Source of the DNA: Erysipelotrichales bacterium
GTDB lineage: Bacteria; Bacillota_I; Bacilli_A; Erysipelotrichales; Erysipelotrichaceae
NCBI GenBank assembly: GCA_910575705.1
Contig: CAJTFG010000003.1
Coordinates: 214,111 to 278,110 of the forward strand
Length of the DNA: 64,000 bases
Reading direction: 5' to 3'
This document shows, piece by piece, positions 9,084-17,871 of the stretch. A program made the position numbers and the translations under genes. Each line of letters begins with the position of its first letter. Position 1 is the first letter of the stretch. Under the pieces are notes generated by a model that did no database searches, had not been told where the DNA came from, and worked only from the letters and a program-made list of their open reading frames with translations.

Positions 9084-9683
9084 CAATAACTCTTTTACTA
9101 CATAAACGCCGTCTGCGCTGATCATGATCAATTCCACATCTGTTTTTAAAATGGTCGGATCGATATCCGATTCACGATATTTCAACACCAGCTTAACGCG
9201 ATATGCATCATATGTGACATCCTTGAATGTGACCTGTTCCGGCACAGTTTCTATTACCTCATGCATCGTCACATACGGCAAGGTATCTTTATCATACATA
9301 TTGACGATGATATCATAGTTCTGATAAAACCACGCACTGGCATATTCCCTGAATTCTTCCTGCATACTGCTAGGAATGAATTCCATACCGCCGATATCTG
9401 CCACGCCTTCTTTATTGTACAATGTAAAGAAATCATAAGCGAAGTTCGTCGCAGCCAATGTAGCTATCGTCTGCCCATCTGCCTGATTATTGATCGCATC
9501 CGTTAATTCATTATAGACCGCCGCCATCTCATCCGTCGGATTTTTCGGCGGTGAATACATGCTGTTTTCTCTTATTTCTACCGGTTCTTTCGGCGGTTCT
9601 TCTTCCTCGCTCTTACATCCGCTGATAAACAACAAGGAAAAAACGCCGAAAGAAATCATCAGTTTCTTTAACAGTTTTTTCAT
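9081..9683 (-). CDS. Small secreted lipoprotein, unknown function
   Basis: The 200-residue product begins MKKLLKKLMISFG, followed by a hydrophobic stretch and the lipobox LFISGC, so it should be lipid-anchored on the outer face of the membrane. An acidic, proline-rich linker (EEEEPPKEP) leads to a globular domain of about 150 residues that resembles small NTF2-like domains (repeated YNELTDAI, FYQNYDII, VTFKDVTYDAYRVKLVLKY strands), although the match is only by eye. I use the ATG at 9683 because GGAGGA sits 5 bases upstream; an earlier ATG at 9695 overlaps that site. Single gene. Confidence 0.82.
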   Translation of the reverse strand: MKKLLKKLMISFGVFSLLFISGCKSEEEEPPKEPVEIRENSMYSPPKNPTDEMAAVYNELTDAINNQADGQTIATLAATNFAYDFFTLYNKEGVADIGGMEFIPSSMQEEFREYASAWFYQNYDIIVNMYDKDTLPYVTMHEVIETVPEQVTFKDVTYDAYRVKLVLKYRESDIDPTILKTDVELIMISADGVYVVKELL

Positions 9684-9718
9684 AAGTTCCTCCATAAAAC
9701 TAGGATAAGTATATCATA

Positions 9719-10876
9719 TCATTCCGTAATTGGAAACGATAGAATCGTTTCTTTCCAAGATTCTTGATAGATTCCTCCGCCCTGCGCCAACAGTTCCGTA
9801 CCGCCGCCGCGAATATGAATCGCTTGCGAGAGCCGCTGAAAGAGCTCTTTGGCATTCAATCCGCTCGTCTTTGATACGGCGATCACCACATGACAGTTGT
9901 CATAGACCTTAGCCAGGATGACAGCCGCCGTTTTCTTTTCTACGATCATCTGCGCAAGCATAACAACGGATTTAACATCCATATCATCAACGAATTCATG
10001 AAGGACGTCTTCTTCTTTCTGCAACAGACGTTCTGATTCCAAGACCAAGTATTTCTGTTTCCATACCGCTACATCATGTTCCAATGCCTTCTGCTCGTTT
10101 AACAGCTTATGGATCCCGGTATTCAAATACAGATGAGAAAGCGCAAGCGTCCTGCTTGCTTCATCGAGGACCTGATATCGCTTTCCTACGCTGTCCAACA
10201 GCTGATCCCCGCATATATATTTCACCTTGTAGCCGTGTTTTGTCTTTTCATATCCGGATATATAGATCATCTGCAAATATCGCAAACTCGGCACATGCAT
10301 ACAGCCGCATAAGTTATAGTCCAGATTTCCTATGCGAACGACGCGGAGCTCTTCATGCGTCAGCTTATCCGCAGAGACGAACTGCTGCGCGCTGGCCCGC
10401 GTTGGATAGATGATGGATATTTCCAGATCATCCCGAATCAAGCCATTGCATAATACCTGCAGTTCAAAAGCCATCTTATCTGTAAAATGATCAAAATCAA
10501 ATTCGATATCATTCTCTTCATCCGATACGTGATGCGACAATGTCTTCACTTTATATACGTTCCCTAATAAAGCGGATATGAGATGCTGCGATGTATGGAT
10601 CTGACATTTGCGAAAGCGTTCATGCAAATTAACACTCATAAATACGCTTCCTTCTAAGCGCACATCCAACAGATGATAAAGACGTCCTTCCTCTTCTTTC
10701 AGTTTCAGCACCTTATGATTATCGATCATCCCGATATCATCAGCCATCCCTCCTCCTTCAGGATAAAAGATCGTCTCTTTAAAAGCATGCCAATAATATC
10801 CGTCTTCCTCTTTGACATCGATGACTTCGCTGTTCAACTCTGTGAGAAAACAATTATCCAATAGCTTATTGATCAT
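9719..10876 (-). CDS. Alanyl-tRNA editing protein, AlaX-L type
   Basis: The protein (385 aa from the ATG at 10876) has the editing-domain motifs of AlaRS/AlaX: YPEGGGMADD at the N-terminus, HTSQHLISALLG supplying the HxxxH zinc ligands, and the CxxxH pair in CGCMH. The C-terminus is a DHHA1-like domain (SGLNAKELFQRL, RGGGTELLAQGGG). AlaX hydrolyses Ser or Gly mischarged on tRNA-Ala. Length fits the long, DHHA1-containing type. Another ATG six codons upstream (10894) lacks a clear ribosome binding site, so the start is uncertain. It lies divergent to the methyltransferase gene. Confidence 0.9.
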   Translation of the reverse strand: MINKLLDNCFLTELNSEVIDVKEEDGYYWHAFKETIFYPEGGGMADDIGMIDNHKVLKLKEEEGRLYHLLDVRLEGSVFMSVNLHERFRKCQIHTSQHLISALLGNVYKVKTLSHHVSDEENDIEFDFDHFTDKMAFELQVLCNGLIRDDLEISIIYPTRASAQQFVSADKLTHEELRVVRIGNLDYNLCGCMHVPSLRYLQMIYISGYEKTKHGYKVKYICGDQLLDSVGKRYQVLDEASRTLALSHLYLNTGIHKLLNEQKALEHDVAVWKQKYLVLESERLLQKEEDVLHEFVDDMDVKSVVMLAQMIVEKKTAAVILAKVYDNCHVVIAVSKTSGLNAKELFQRLSQAIHIRGGGTELLAQGGGIYQESWKETILSFPITE

Positions 10877-10994
10877 CCAATCACTCACTTTCATTTTTTA
10901 TATTTTATCACATATCCGTTATAATTTCATGACCGCACTCTGTAAATACTATGTGAAATCATGTTATAATAACACTCAGAAACGGAGTGGTAAG

Positions 10995-11891
10995 ATGAAT
11001 CAGATCGCAGACAACTGGAAGGACTATGAGTGCATCGATGCCGGGAACGGAGAAAAATTGGAACGCTGGAACGATGTGATCCTGCGCCGTCCCGAACCGC
11101 AGGCAATATGGCCGAGCGATGATCGTCTCTCTGTATGGAAACATCCGCATGCTCATTATCACCGTTCCCGCAAAGGCGGAGGAAGCTGGGAGTTTTTAAA
11201 AAAGACAGAAGACAGCTGGACCATTCGGTACTGTGATCTTACCTTTAAGGTTTCTCCGACCGGCTTTAAACATACCGGTCTGTTTCCGGAACAGGCAGCT
11301 AACTGGGACTTTATGAGAAACTGCATACAGCAATATCCGAAATCCATACGCGTATTAAATCTGTTCGCTTATACCGGAGGAGCCACATTGGCATGTGCCG
11401 CTGCCGGCGCGCAAGAAGTCGTGCATGTCGATGCCAGTAAAGGTATGGTGCAATGGGCAAAAGAAAATATGCGCTTATCACACTTAGAGCATAAAACAAT
11501 ACGCTTTATCGTAGATGATGTGCAAAAGTTCGTCGCCCGGGAAAAACGCCGCGGCAGAACGTATCATGCGATCATTATGGATCCGCCGAGTTATGGCAGA
11601 GGACCCAATGGCGAGCTGTGGAAAATCGAAGAACAGCTGTACCCGCTTGTAGCTTCCTGCATGGAGATCCTGGATCCCGATCCTCTGTTCTTTTTGATCA
11701 ATTCCTATACGACCGGATTCCCGTCATCCGTATTGCACAATTTACTGCACGAGACCATATTAAAAAAGCATCCCCATGGAGCCATCGAAGCAGGAGAGAT
11801 CGGACTTCCTATCACGCATACGAACACGATCCTTCCTTGCGGTATTTACGGCAGATGGGTCAAACGGATGGATCAACACCATCCTTCATAA
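10995..11891 (+). CDS. Class I SAM-dependent methyltransferase (RlmI/K-like core)
   Basis: The 298-residue protein has the Rossmann SAM motif VLNLFAYTGGATLACAAAG, an acidic loop VHVDAS, and the DPPSYGRG motif typical of the RlmI/RlmK and related rRNA methylase core. It has no PUA or THUMP domain, so the substrate is uncertain; nucleic acid or a small molecule are both possible. The start at 10995 follows CGGAGTGG; the open frame extends upstream but without a signal. It ends at a strong terminator. Confidence 0.85.
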   Translation: MNQIADNWKDYECIDAGNGEKLERWNDVILRRPEPQAIWPSDDRLSVWKHPHAHYHRSRKGGGSWEFLKKTEDSWTIRYCDLTFKVSPTGFKHTGLFPEQAANWDFMRNCIQQYPKSIRVLNLFAYTGGATLACAAAGAQEVVHVDASKGMVQWAKENMRLSHLEHKTIRFIVDDVQKFVAREKRRGRTYHAIIMDPPSYGRGPNGELWKIEEQLYPLVASCMEILDPDPLFFLINSYTTGFPSSVLHNLLHETILKKHPHGAIEAGEIGLPITHTNTILPCGIYGRWVKRMDQHHPS

Positions 11892-11919
11892 AAAAAGCAA
11901 ACACATGTTTGCTTTTTTA
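11891..11919. terminator. Bidirectional intrinsic terminator
   Basis: AAAAGCAAAC-ACAT-GTTTGCTTTT gives a 10-bp stem with T tracts on both sides, between the convergent methyltransferase and patatin genes. Confidence 0.9.
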
Positions 11920-11934
11920 TTATGCTGCGCGAGA

Positions 11935-12792
11935 TCAGTTTTCTACAAACCGTAAGATAGTATCCATACGATCCAGTGTATCCTGATATCCCAGTTCATA
12001 CCATCGTTTCAGTTTTTCGCGATCTGTCGTATAACGGGTAATGCCGTAATCGGCACTTGGACGAAGAACGAGAGCCTTCCCTTCCTTCTCCAATTCCTGC
12101 ACGATCTTCCATTGGCGGTTATAATTCTCATGCCGTATTTTCAGATTTTCCCGTATCGTCTTATTCCCCGGATAAAACAAGGAAGACAGATACAGCTGCC
12201 ATGCGGGAGCAGGCTTCCGTACATAGTTTTCTTCCTTTGTGGAAATAAAGACATGCTTTTCATTTCCCTGACGGATCGACTGTTCGATAGGTATCATATC
12301 AATCAATCCGGCATCCATGTATTTTTTTCCTTGAAACGTATACGGTCTCGTCAATAAAAACAAGGCGCATGCCGCTTTTACCAATGTCTGGTCTTCTTTC
12401 GTATAATACGATTTATCAAAGTATTCGATCCGGTTGGTTTCCAGATTGTACAAACCGATATCCAGGCGGGAACTGCTTTTATGAAATGTTTCATAATCCA
12501 AAGGCGCATGCTTTTCAATAAATGAAAACGTAGCCTCAATACCGAAGATCCCCCGTTCATGCAACAGAGGAGAAAGTCCCACGGCGCCTTTCTGCGAAGC
12601 ACTTTCAATACCGGTAATACGCAATCTTTCTGGTTGACGGGAAACATACGGAAGAAGATTTTCCGCACCGGCGCTGATTCCCACGCAATATGGGAAATAT
12701 AAGTTCTGATCCAGAAAGCATTGAAGAACACCGGACGTATACGCCGCTTTCGTTCCTCCACCTTCCGCAATCAACCCGATATTATCTCTCAT
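11935..12792 (-). CDS. Patatin-like phospholipase
   Basis: This 285-residue protein has the oxyanion loop EGGGTKAAY (residues 10-18), the nucleophile elbow GISAG with Ser40, and MDAGLID with the dyad Asp160. This is the Ser-Asp catalytic arrangement of bacterial patatins (RssA/YchK type), which hydrolyse acyl chains from lipids. It has no signal peptide, so it acts in the cytoplasm or at the inner membrane face. AAGGAGAG precedes the ATG. Monocistronic. Confidence 0.92.
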   Translation of the reverse strand: MRDNIGLIAEGGGTKAAYTSGVLQCFLDQNLYFPYCVGISAGAENLLPYVSRQPERLRITGIESASQKGAVGLSPLLHERGIFGIEATFSFIEKHAPLDYETFHKSSSRLDIGLYNLETNRIEYFDKSYYTKEDQTLVKAACALFLLTRPYTFQGKKYMDAGLIDMIPIEQSIRQGNEKHVFISTKEENYVRKPAPAWQLYLSSLFYPGNKTIRENLKIRHENYNRQWKIVQELEKEGKALVLRPSADYGITRYTTDREKLKRWYELGYQDTLDRMDTILRFVEN

Positions 12793-12928
12793 ATCATCTC
12801 TCCTTATAATTGAAGATATTATACTTCATAAATACATTTCCGTAAAGTTCCCAAAAACAGCACATGCGCAAAAAGTAAACATTAACATATCTATTATCCC
12901 GCAATTAATATCGCTTTCTCCATATACC

Positions 12929-12954
12929 AAAAAGGAAAGAGCTCTGCTCCTTCC
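12929..12954 (-). terminator. Intrinsic terminator after the flavodoxin gene
   Basis: GGAAGGAGC-AGA-GCTCTTTCC then TTTTT on the minus strand, one mismatch in the stem. Confidence 0.8.
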
Positions 12955-12985
12955 CCTCGAATCAAGATCTTTCTATTACCGTTTA

Positions 12986-13510
12986 TCAGCGTATATAGTC
13001 CAACAGCGGTTCCAAATATTCTTTATCCGTCCAGTCACACGTTTTATCCACTGCACTCATCAACGCTTTCATCCATGGTTCATACGTATCGGGATCTTTC
13101 TTTGCGATCGCTTTCTTCAGCATATTGCATAATGTTCGATCTTTCCATGACATCTTCTCTTCATCCCAAGCCCCTCTGCCGTAAAAAACGGGGATATCTT
13201 TCAAATCTTCTTTCAGATTATGTGCTTTCATTTCACAAAACGCTTTCTCTTCAAACGGAGATGCACCGACGCAAAGAATCGCTAATTTCTTATTGTTGAA
13301 TGCCTTATGGCTTTTTCTAAAAAATGACAGCCCCGCTATACCGGAAGCATAGATCCCACCGCATAAAACGATCGTATCATAGCATTCCATATCTTTTATC
13401 TTGGTATCTGCCGTTTTCATGCAATCAAAGCCGGTTTCTTCCGTCAGCCAATCCGCATATTTTTTAGTTGCACCGTACTTTGAGGTATACAATATGATCC
13501 CTTTTCCCAT
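12986..13510 (-). CDS. Flavodoxin-domain protein
   Basis: The 174-residue protein begins MGKGIILYTSKYGATKKYADWL, the FMN-phosphate loop of flavodoxins, and has the second loop IVLCGGIYASGIAG. It resembles the menaquinone-dependent protoporphyrinogen oxidase HemG/flavodoxin-domain group that is widespread in anaerobes without haem synthesis. It probably carries electrons in the cytoplasm; the partner is unknown. Monocistronic, followed by a terminator. Confidence 0.88.
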   Translation of the reverse strand: MGKGIILYTSKYGATKKYADWLTEETGFDCMKTADTKIKDMECYDTIVLCGGIYASGIAGLSFFRKSHKAFNNKKLAILCVGASPFEEKAFCEMKAHNLKEDLKDIPVFYGRGAWDEEKMSWKDRTLCNMLKKAIAKKDPDTYEPWMKALMSAVDKTCDWTDKEYLEPLLDYIR

Positions 13511-13593
13511 TTTCTACGTCTCACTTTCAAATTTTTATTTATCAACTATAGTATCGCATATATTTTTCTTCTTGCAATAATTTTAATAAATAT

Positions 13594-13612
13594 CCACCAG
13601 CTTAGCTGGTGG
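13594..13612. repeat. IS200 right-end hairpin
   Basis: CCACCAGCT-T-AGCTGGTGG, a 9-bp stem; the recognition hairpin downstream of tnpA. Confidence 0.8.
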
Positions 13613-13683
13613 TTTTTCATATGCGCCTGTAAGGCTTTTCTACTAGCTGCGCTTTACAGCACTTGTCAGTCCGTCTCTCGCTT

Positions 13684-14139
13684 TTACTTCCTGCTACCCG
13701 TAAACGGGTCTATGCTTTCCAATGTCAACTGTTCTGCTATTTGATCTTCCTTGATCTGATTCGCAATGTATTCTTTTATCTTACTTGTATTCTTCCCTGT
13801 CGTATCTACATAGTATCCTCGACACCAAAATTGCCTGTTTCTATACTTATATTTCATATTTCCCCATCGCTCATAAATCATTAAACTTTTCCCTTTCAAA
13901 AACCCCATGATTGATGATACGCTGTATTTTGGTGGTATCTCTATCAATATGTGTATATGGTCTGGACATGCCTCTGCTTCCAACAATGTGATTCCTTTCC
14001 ATCGACATAATTCTCTTAATATCGCGCCTATTTCTAGGCGCTTCTCTTCATAAAATACCTTCCTTCGATATTTGGGGGCAAATACTATATGATATTTGCA
14101 ACTCCATGTTGTATGTGATAAACTGTTCGTATCCTTCAT
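13684..14139 (-). CDS. tnpA: IS200/IS605 family transposase TnpA (Y1 HUH)
   Basis: The 151-residue protein is full length. It shows the family start YHIVFAPKYRRKVFY, the HUH metal motif in PDHIHIL, and the catalytic tyrosine in IKEYIANQ. It performs single-strand cut-and-paste transposition. A strong AAGGAGGAATATCC ribosome binding site precedes the ATG. The frame is intact, so the element could be active if the ends are. Confidence 0.95.
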   Translation of the reverse strand: MKDTNSLSHTTWSCKYHIVFAPKYRRKVFYEEKRLEIGAILRELCRWKGITLLEAEACPDHIHILIEIPPKYSVSSIMGFLKGKSLMIYERWGNMKYKYRNRQFWCRGYYVDTTGKNTSKIKEYIANQIKEDQIAEQLTLESIDPFTGSRK

Positions 14140-14239
14140 TGGATATTCCTCCTTTGGCTTTGTGCAATTTTGACGGACTGCACTCTTATTTTACCATAGG
14201 AGGTTTTTTTTGGATTACATCGCTAAAGCTCTACTCTAC

Positions 14240-14258
14240 CCCCCAGACTATCTGGGGG
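14240..14258. repeat. IS200 left-end hairpin
   Basis: CCCCCAGA-CTA-TCTGGGGG, 8-bp stem upstream of tnpA in the position expected for the left end. Confidence 0.75.
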
Positions 14259-14267
14259 TTTTCTAGT

Positions 14268-14296
14268 ACAAAAAAAGAAAGCATTTGCTTTCTTTT
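14268..14296 (-). terminator. Intrinsic terminator after the ABC exporter operon
   Basis: On the minus strand AAAGAAAGC-AAAT-GCTTTCTTT continues into a T tract. It lies directly beside the IS200 left end. Confidence 0.8.
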
Positions 14297-16061
14297 AGTG
14301 CATATCAGCAAATTGAGCTTGATACAGCTGCTCATAAAAGCCCTTCTTTTTCATGAGTTCCTCATGCGTTCCCTGTTCTACGATATTGCCGTCTCTTATT
14401 ACCAAAATAAGATCCGCACTTCGAATCGTCGACAAACGATGAGCGATCACAAATGACGTACGCCCCTGCATCACGGTATGCATAGCATCCTGAAGCATTT
14501 TCTCCAAGCGCGTATCCACCGAAGAAGTCGCTTCATCTAAAATCAAGATACGAGGATCTTTCAGCATCGCTCTGGCAATCGTCAGCAGCTGTTTTTCTCC
14601 TTGCGAGATATTATTGGCTTCCTCATTCAGCATGGAATTATAGCCGTCCGGAAGCGTCCGTATAAAATGATGAACATTGGCCTGCTTCGCCGCCTCGATG
14701 ACTTCATCCTTACGCGCATCCAATCGCCCATAGCGGATATTGTCATAGATCGTTCCCGAAAACAGCCAGGTATCTTGCAATACCATACCGAAAATAGAAC
14801 GCAGGTCATCGCGCTTCATATCGCGGATATCCACACCATCGATCGCGATACATCCGCTTTTCACGTCATAGAAGCGCATTAATAAATTGATCAGCGTCGT
14901 TTTCCCAGCACCGGTCGGACCGACGATCGCGACCATCTGCCCCGGTTTTACATGAACGCTGAAATCATGAATGATCGTTTCCTCATGATAACCGAAATTC
15001 ACATGATCAAAAGTTACACTTCCACGGATTGCGGAAGTATCCGTTACGCGGGAAGACTCTTTTATCTCCTCTTCCTCATTCAGCACCTCAAAAACACGCC
15101 CCATCGCCGCAAATGCGGATTGTATCTGTGCGGAAAGGTTGCTGATTCGGGAAAGCGGGTCATTGACCTGCCATATATAGCGTACAAAGGCCTGCAATTC
15201 ACCGACCTGAATGATTCCCTGAATAGCAAACATCGTTCCCATGACCGCGATTGTACCGAGCGTCAAATAGGTTACCAAGGAAACGATCGGCGATATGATC
15301 GAAGACATGAACTGTGCCAAAAAAGCATTGCCGCACAACTCTTCATTGATCTTGCGAAACTGCTGTATAGAAGCTTCTTGTTTATTGTATAAAAGAATCT
15401 CATTAAAGCCGGTATACATTTCCGTGATCGTCCCATTCAATTTTCCTAACGCTTTTTGCTGAGCGGAAAATCTCTTTTGAGATCGCTTTACGATAAAGCG
15501 GGTAATCAGCAGCATGAGCGGAATGATCATCACGGCTACAAATGCCATCATCACATTGATGCGCATCATCATTACCAATGCCAGCGATACCGACAATACA
15601 CCGCTGAGAACTTGCGTGAGCGTCTGCTGCAAAGCATTGGATATCGTATCGATATCGTTCGTCAAACGGCTTAAAACATCACCGAATTGATTGGTATCAA
15701 AATAGCGTACCGGCAAGCGGCGTATTTTATTTTGCAAGGTGTTACGCAGATCGTGCATCGCATTTTGAATGGAATTCGTCAATAGAAATATGCAAACGAC
15801 CTGCGATATCGTTTTCGTAAGATAAATCCCAAGCAAGATCACCATAAACCGAAGAACTGCCTGCAGATCGACAGCGGTATGAGCCATGACATCATTAGCC
15901 AGCTGGGTGGTGATCATCCCTTCTATCTGCGGCGAAAATGCCAGACAGAAATTGGTCAGCGCTACCATGAGCAAAGCAGTGAAGAAAGAGCCTTTATAAG
16001 GAGCGATGAACGGCACTAAGGAAGCAGCTGTCTGTTTCCATGCTTTCCATTTCTTATTCAT
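14295..16061 (-). CDS. ABC exporter half-transporter, catalytically complete subunit
   Basis: The 588-residue protein has an N-terminal six-helix exporter domain (about residues 20-320) and a C-terminal ATPase domain: GPTGAGKTTLI (Walker A), ISQGEKQLL signature, LDEATSSVD (catalytic Glu) and IAHRLS (H-loop His). All catalytic residues are present, so this is the canonical-site partner of the upstream subunit. The start ATG at 16061 is placed 9 bases after GGAGG and overlaps the end of the upstream gene by 8 bases; a GTG at 16079 overlaps the ribosome binding site. The pair resembles heterodimeric multidrug exporters such as BmrCD, LmrCD and TM287/288. Confidence 0.92.
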   Translation of the reverse strand: MNKKWKAWKQTAASLVPFIAPYKGSFFTALLMVALTNFCLAFSPQIEGMITTQLANDVMAHTAVDLQAVLRFMVILLGIYLTKTISQVVCIFLLTNSIQNAMHDLRNTLQNKIRRLPVRYFDTNQFGDVLSRLTNDIDTISNALQQTLTQVLSGVLSVSLALVMMMRINVMMAFVAVMIIPLMLLITRFIVKRSQKRFSAQQKALGKLNGTITEMYTGFNEILLYNKQEASIQQFRKINEELCGNAFLAQFMSSIISPIVSLVTYLTLGTIAVMGTMFAIQGIIQVGELQAFVRYIWQVNDPLSRISNLSAQIQSAFAAMGRVFEVLNEEEEIKESSRVTDTSAIRGSVTFDHVNFGYHEETIIHDFSVHVKPGQMVAIVGPTGAGKTTLINLLMRFYDVKSGCIAIDGVDIRDMKRDDLRSIFGMVLQDTWLFSGTIYDNIRYGRLDARKDEVIEAAKQANVHHFIRTLPDGYNSMLNEEANNISQGEKQLLTIARAMLKDPRILILDEATSSVDTRLEKMLQDAMHTVMQGRTSFVIAHRLSTIRSADLILVIRDGNIVEQGTHEELMKKKGFYEQLYQAQFADMH

Positions 16062-17787
16062 AAGCCAGTTCCTCCTCACTCAACTGAGAAGCTGCGATCT
16101 CATAATAGATCGGACAGGTCTTCAGCAATTCTTTATGCCGCCCTTCTCCCACGACTCTGCCTTCATCCAATACGATGATCTTATCCGCTTCCATAATCGT
16201 AGAAATACGCTGGGCAACGACCATGACGATCGCCTCGTTCGTTTCTTTTTTTAATTCCTTACGCAAAACGGCATCCGTTTTAAAATCAAGCGCAGAAAAG
16301 GAATCATCGAAGATGTAAATATCTGGACGTCGTACCAACGCTCTGGCAATGCTCAAACGCTGCCGCTGTCCCCCTGATACATTGGTTGCGTTTTCCGTAA
16401 TCATCTCATCAAAGCCATCCGGTTTTTCCATGATAAAATCGTAGCTTTGCGCCACTTTAGCGGCATGGATGATCTCCTCCTCGGAAGCATCCTCTTTACC
16501 GAAACGGATATTATCACGAATACTTCCCGTAAACAGTACGGCTTTTTGAGGAATAAAGCCGATCGCATCACGCAGTGTCTTCAAATCAAACATTTTGATA
16601 TCGTTTCCGTTTATCGTAACAGAGCCATCGGAAATATCATAGAAACGCGGGATCAGATTGATAAGCGTACTCTTCCCGGATCCCGTACTTCCGATAAACG
16701 CGATCGTTTCTCCTTTTTTTACCGAAAAAGATACATTCCTCAATACTGGTTCTTCCCCATCAGGATAAGCAAAGGTAACATTATGAAAGGCCAGTTCATC
16801 CACACCTTGCATATCGCAAATACCGGCTTCGGGATTTGTGATTAGCGGCTTGGTATCCAAGACCTCCTGGATACGTTTAGCAGAAACCGCCGCTCGAGGA
16901 TACATGACAAAGACCGTACAAAACAGCATCATGGAAAACATGGCATGAAAGAGATACTCCTGAAAAGCGACCAACTGTCCAACCTGCAGTGTTCCCATAT
17001 CGATCATGTTGGCAGCTACCCAGAAAATACACAAAACCGCAATATTCATCAGCATAAAAAATACCGGTTCCGTCGTAGACATCAGTTTAAAGATCTTCTT
17101 TGAAAACGTCGTATAGCGGACATTCGTTTCATCAAAGCGCTGCTGTTCGTGTGCATCATTGGTAAATGCACGGATAACGCGTATTCCCGTCAGATTCTCA
17201 CGGGAGATCCTATTCAGATAATCTAGGGATGTCTGTTGTTTTTCCGAAAGCGGTTGGGATGCTTTTGCGACAAGGACAACGCCGAGAACGATGATCGGCA
17301 TCGTTGCGACGATAATCCAGGAAAGCTCTAACGATGTCCGGATCGTCAAAATAACACTGACGATATTCATAACCGGCGTCAATAATGCCGTTCTTAAGAT
17401 AACATTGACAAACATCTGAATCTGAAAGGCATCATTATTCGTGCGGGTAATCATAGAAGATATCCCGAAAGCGTTAAATTCGCTATGAGAAAACTCCTGC
17501 GCCTTTTCAAAAATGTCATTGCGTATATCACGGGTGATCGCCGTCGATATCTTAGAACAGCAATATCCCAACAAAATCGTTCCGCCGACACCGACAAACG
17601 AGATGAGAGCGATGACCCCGCCCATCTTCAGGATATACGCGCTGTCCTGATTCGCGACCCCCACATCGATCATCTGAGCGATGATCGTAGGAATGCCCAG
17701 TTCTACTAACGCAAACCCAAAAACCGACAGGACATTTACGAAAAACAGTTTTTTATATCTCATCAGATAACGTAATATAAATTTCAT
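16054..17787 (-). CDS. ABC exporter half-transporter, degenerate-site subunit
   Basis: The 577-residue protein has six membrane helices then an ATPase domain with GSTGSGKSTLI and VSGGQRQRLSIARAL. Two catalytic residues are changed: the Walker B Glu is Asp (IFDDSFSALD) and the H-loop His is Gln (VVAQRIST). This is the known pattern of the degenerate half in heterodimeric ABC exporters, where the other subunit carries the working ATP site. It is first in the operon, with GGAAGTG before the ATG at 17787, and is transcribed divergently from the MerR regulator. Likely exports lipophilic compounds or drugs. Confidence 0.92.
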   Translation of the reverse strand: MKFILRYLMRYKKLFFVNVLSVFGFALVELGIPTIIAQMIDVGVANQDSAYILKMGGVIALISFVGVGGTILLGYCCSKISTAITRDIRNDIFEKAQEFSHSEFNAFGISSMITRTNNDAFQIQMFVNVILRTALLTPVMNIVSVILTIRTSLELSWIIVATMPIIVLGVVLVAKASQPLSEKQQTSLDYLNRISRENLTGIRVIRAFTNDAHEQQRFDETNVRYTTFSKKIFKLMSTTEPVFFMLMNIAVLCIFWVAANMIDMGTLQVGQLVAFQEYLFHAMFSMMLFCTVFVMYPRAAVSAKRIQEVLDTKPLITNPEAGICDMQGVDELAFHNVTFAYPDGEEPVLRNVSFSVKKGETIAFIGSTGSGKSTLINLIPRFYDISDGSVTINGNDIKMFDLKTLRDAIGFIPQKAVLFTGSIRDNIRFGKEDASEEEIIHAAKVAQSYDFIMEKPDGFDEMITENATNVSGGQRQRLSIARALVRRPDIYIFDDSFSALDFKTDAVLRKELKKETNEAIVMVVAQRISTIMEADKIIVLDEGRVVGEGRHKELLKTCPIYYEIAASQLSEEELAYE

Positions 17788-17828
17788 ATTTTTCACTTCC
17801 TTTCTTGACGACTGTGAGTAACTTCTTT

Positions 17829-17859
17829 ATGATAAACTATAAGGTAACCTGATAGTCAA
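17829..17859 (-). promoter_or_regulatory. MerR-type promoter and operator of the ABC exporter
   Basis: On the minus strand TTGACT (17854-17859) and TATCAT (17829-17834) are separated by 19 bp, the over-long spacer diagnostic of MerR-activated promoters. The spacer holds a near-perfect dyad at 17836-17856 with arms ACTATaAGGT and ACCTgATAGT. This predicts that the adjacent MerR protein activates the exporter by DNA distortion when it binds its ligand. The same site may autoregulate merR on the other strand. Confidence 0.85.
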
Positions 17860-17871
17860 GGGGGTGCTTTT

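Larger units (their letters stand above)
13588..14265 (-). mobile_element. IS200-type insertion element (tnpA only)
   Basis: The element consists of one intact tnpA on the minus strand flanked by the subterminal hairpins typical of the IS200/IS605 family, with no terminal inverted repeats. The right-end hairpin is at 13594-13612 (CCACCAGCT-T-AGCTGGTGG) and the left-end hairpin at 14240-14258 (CCCCCAGA-CTA-TCTGGGGG). There is no tnpB. Exact ends cannot be fixed because these elements insert without target duplication; the limits given are approximate. It sits between the flavodoxin and ABC exporter genes and breaks no recognisable gene. Confidence 0.88.
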
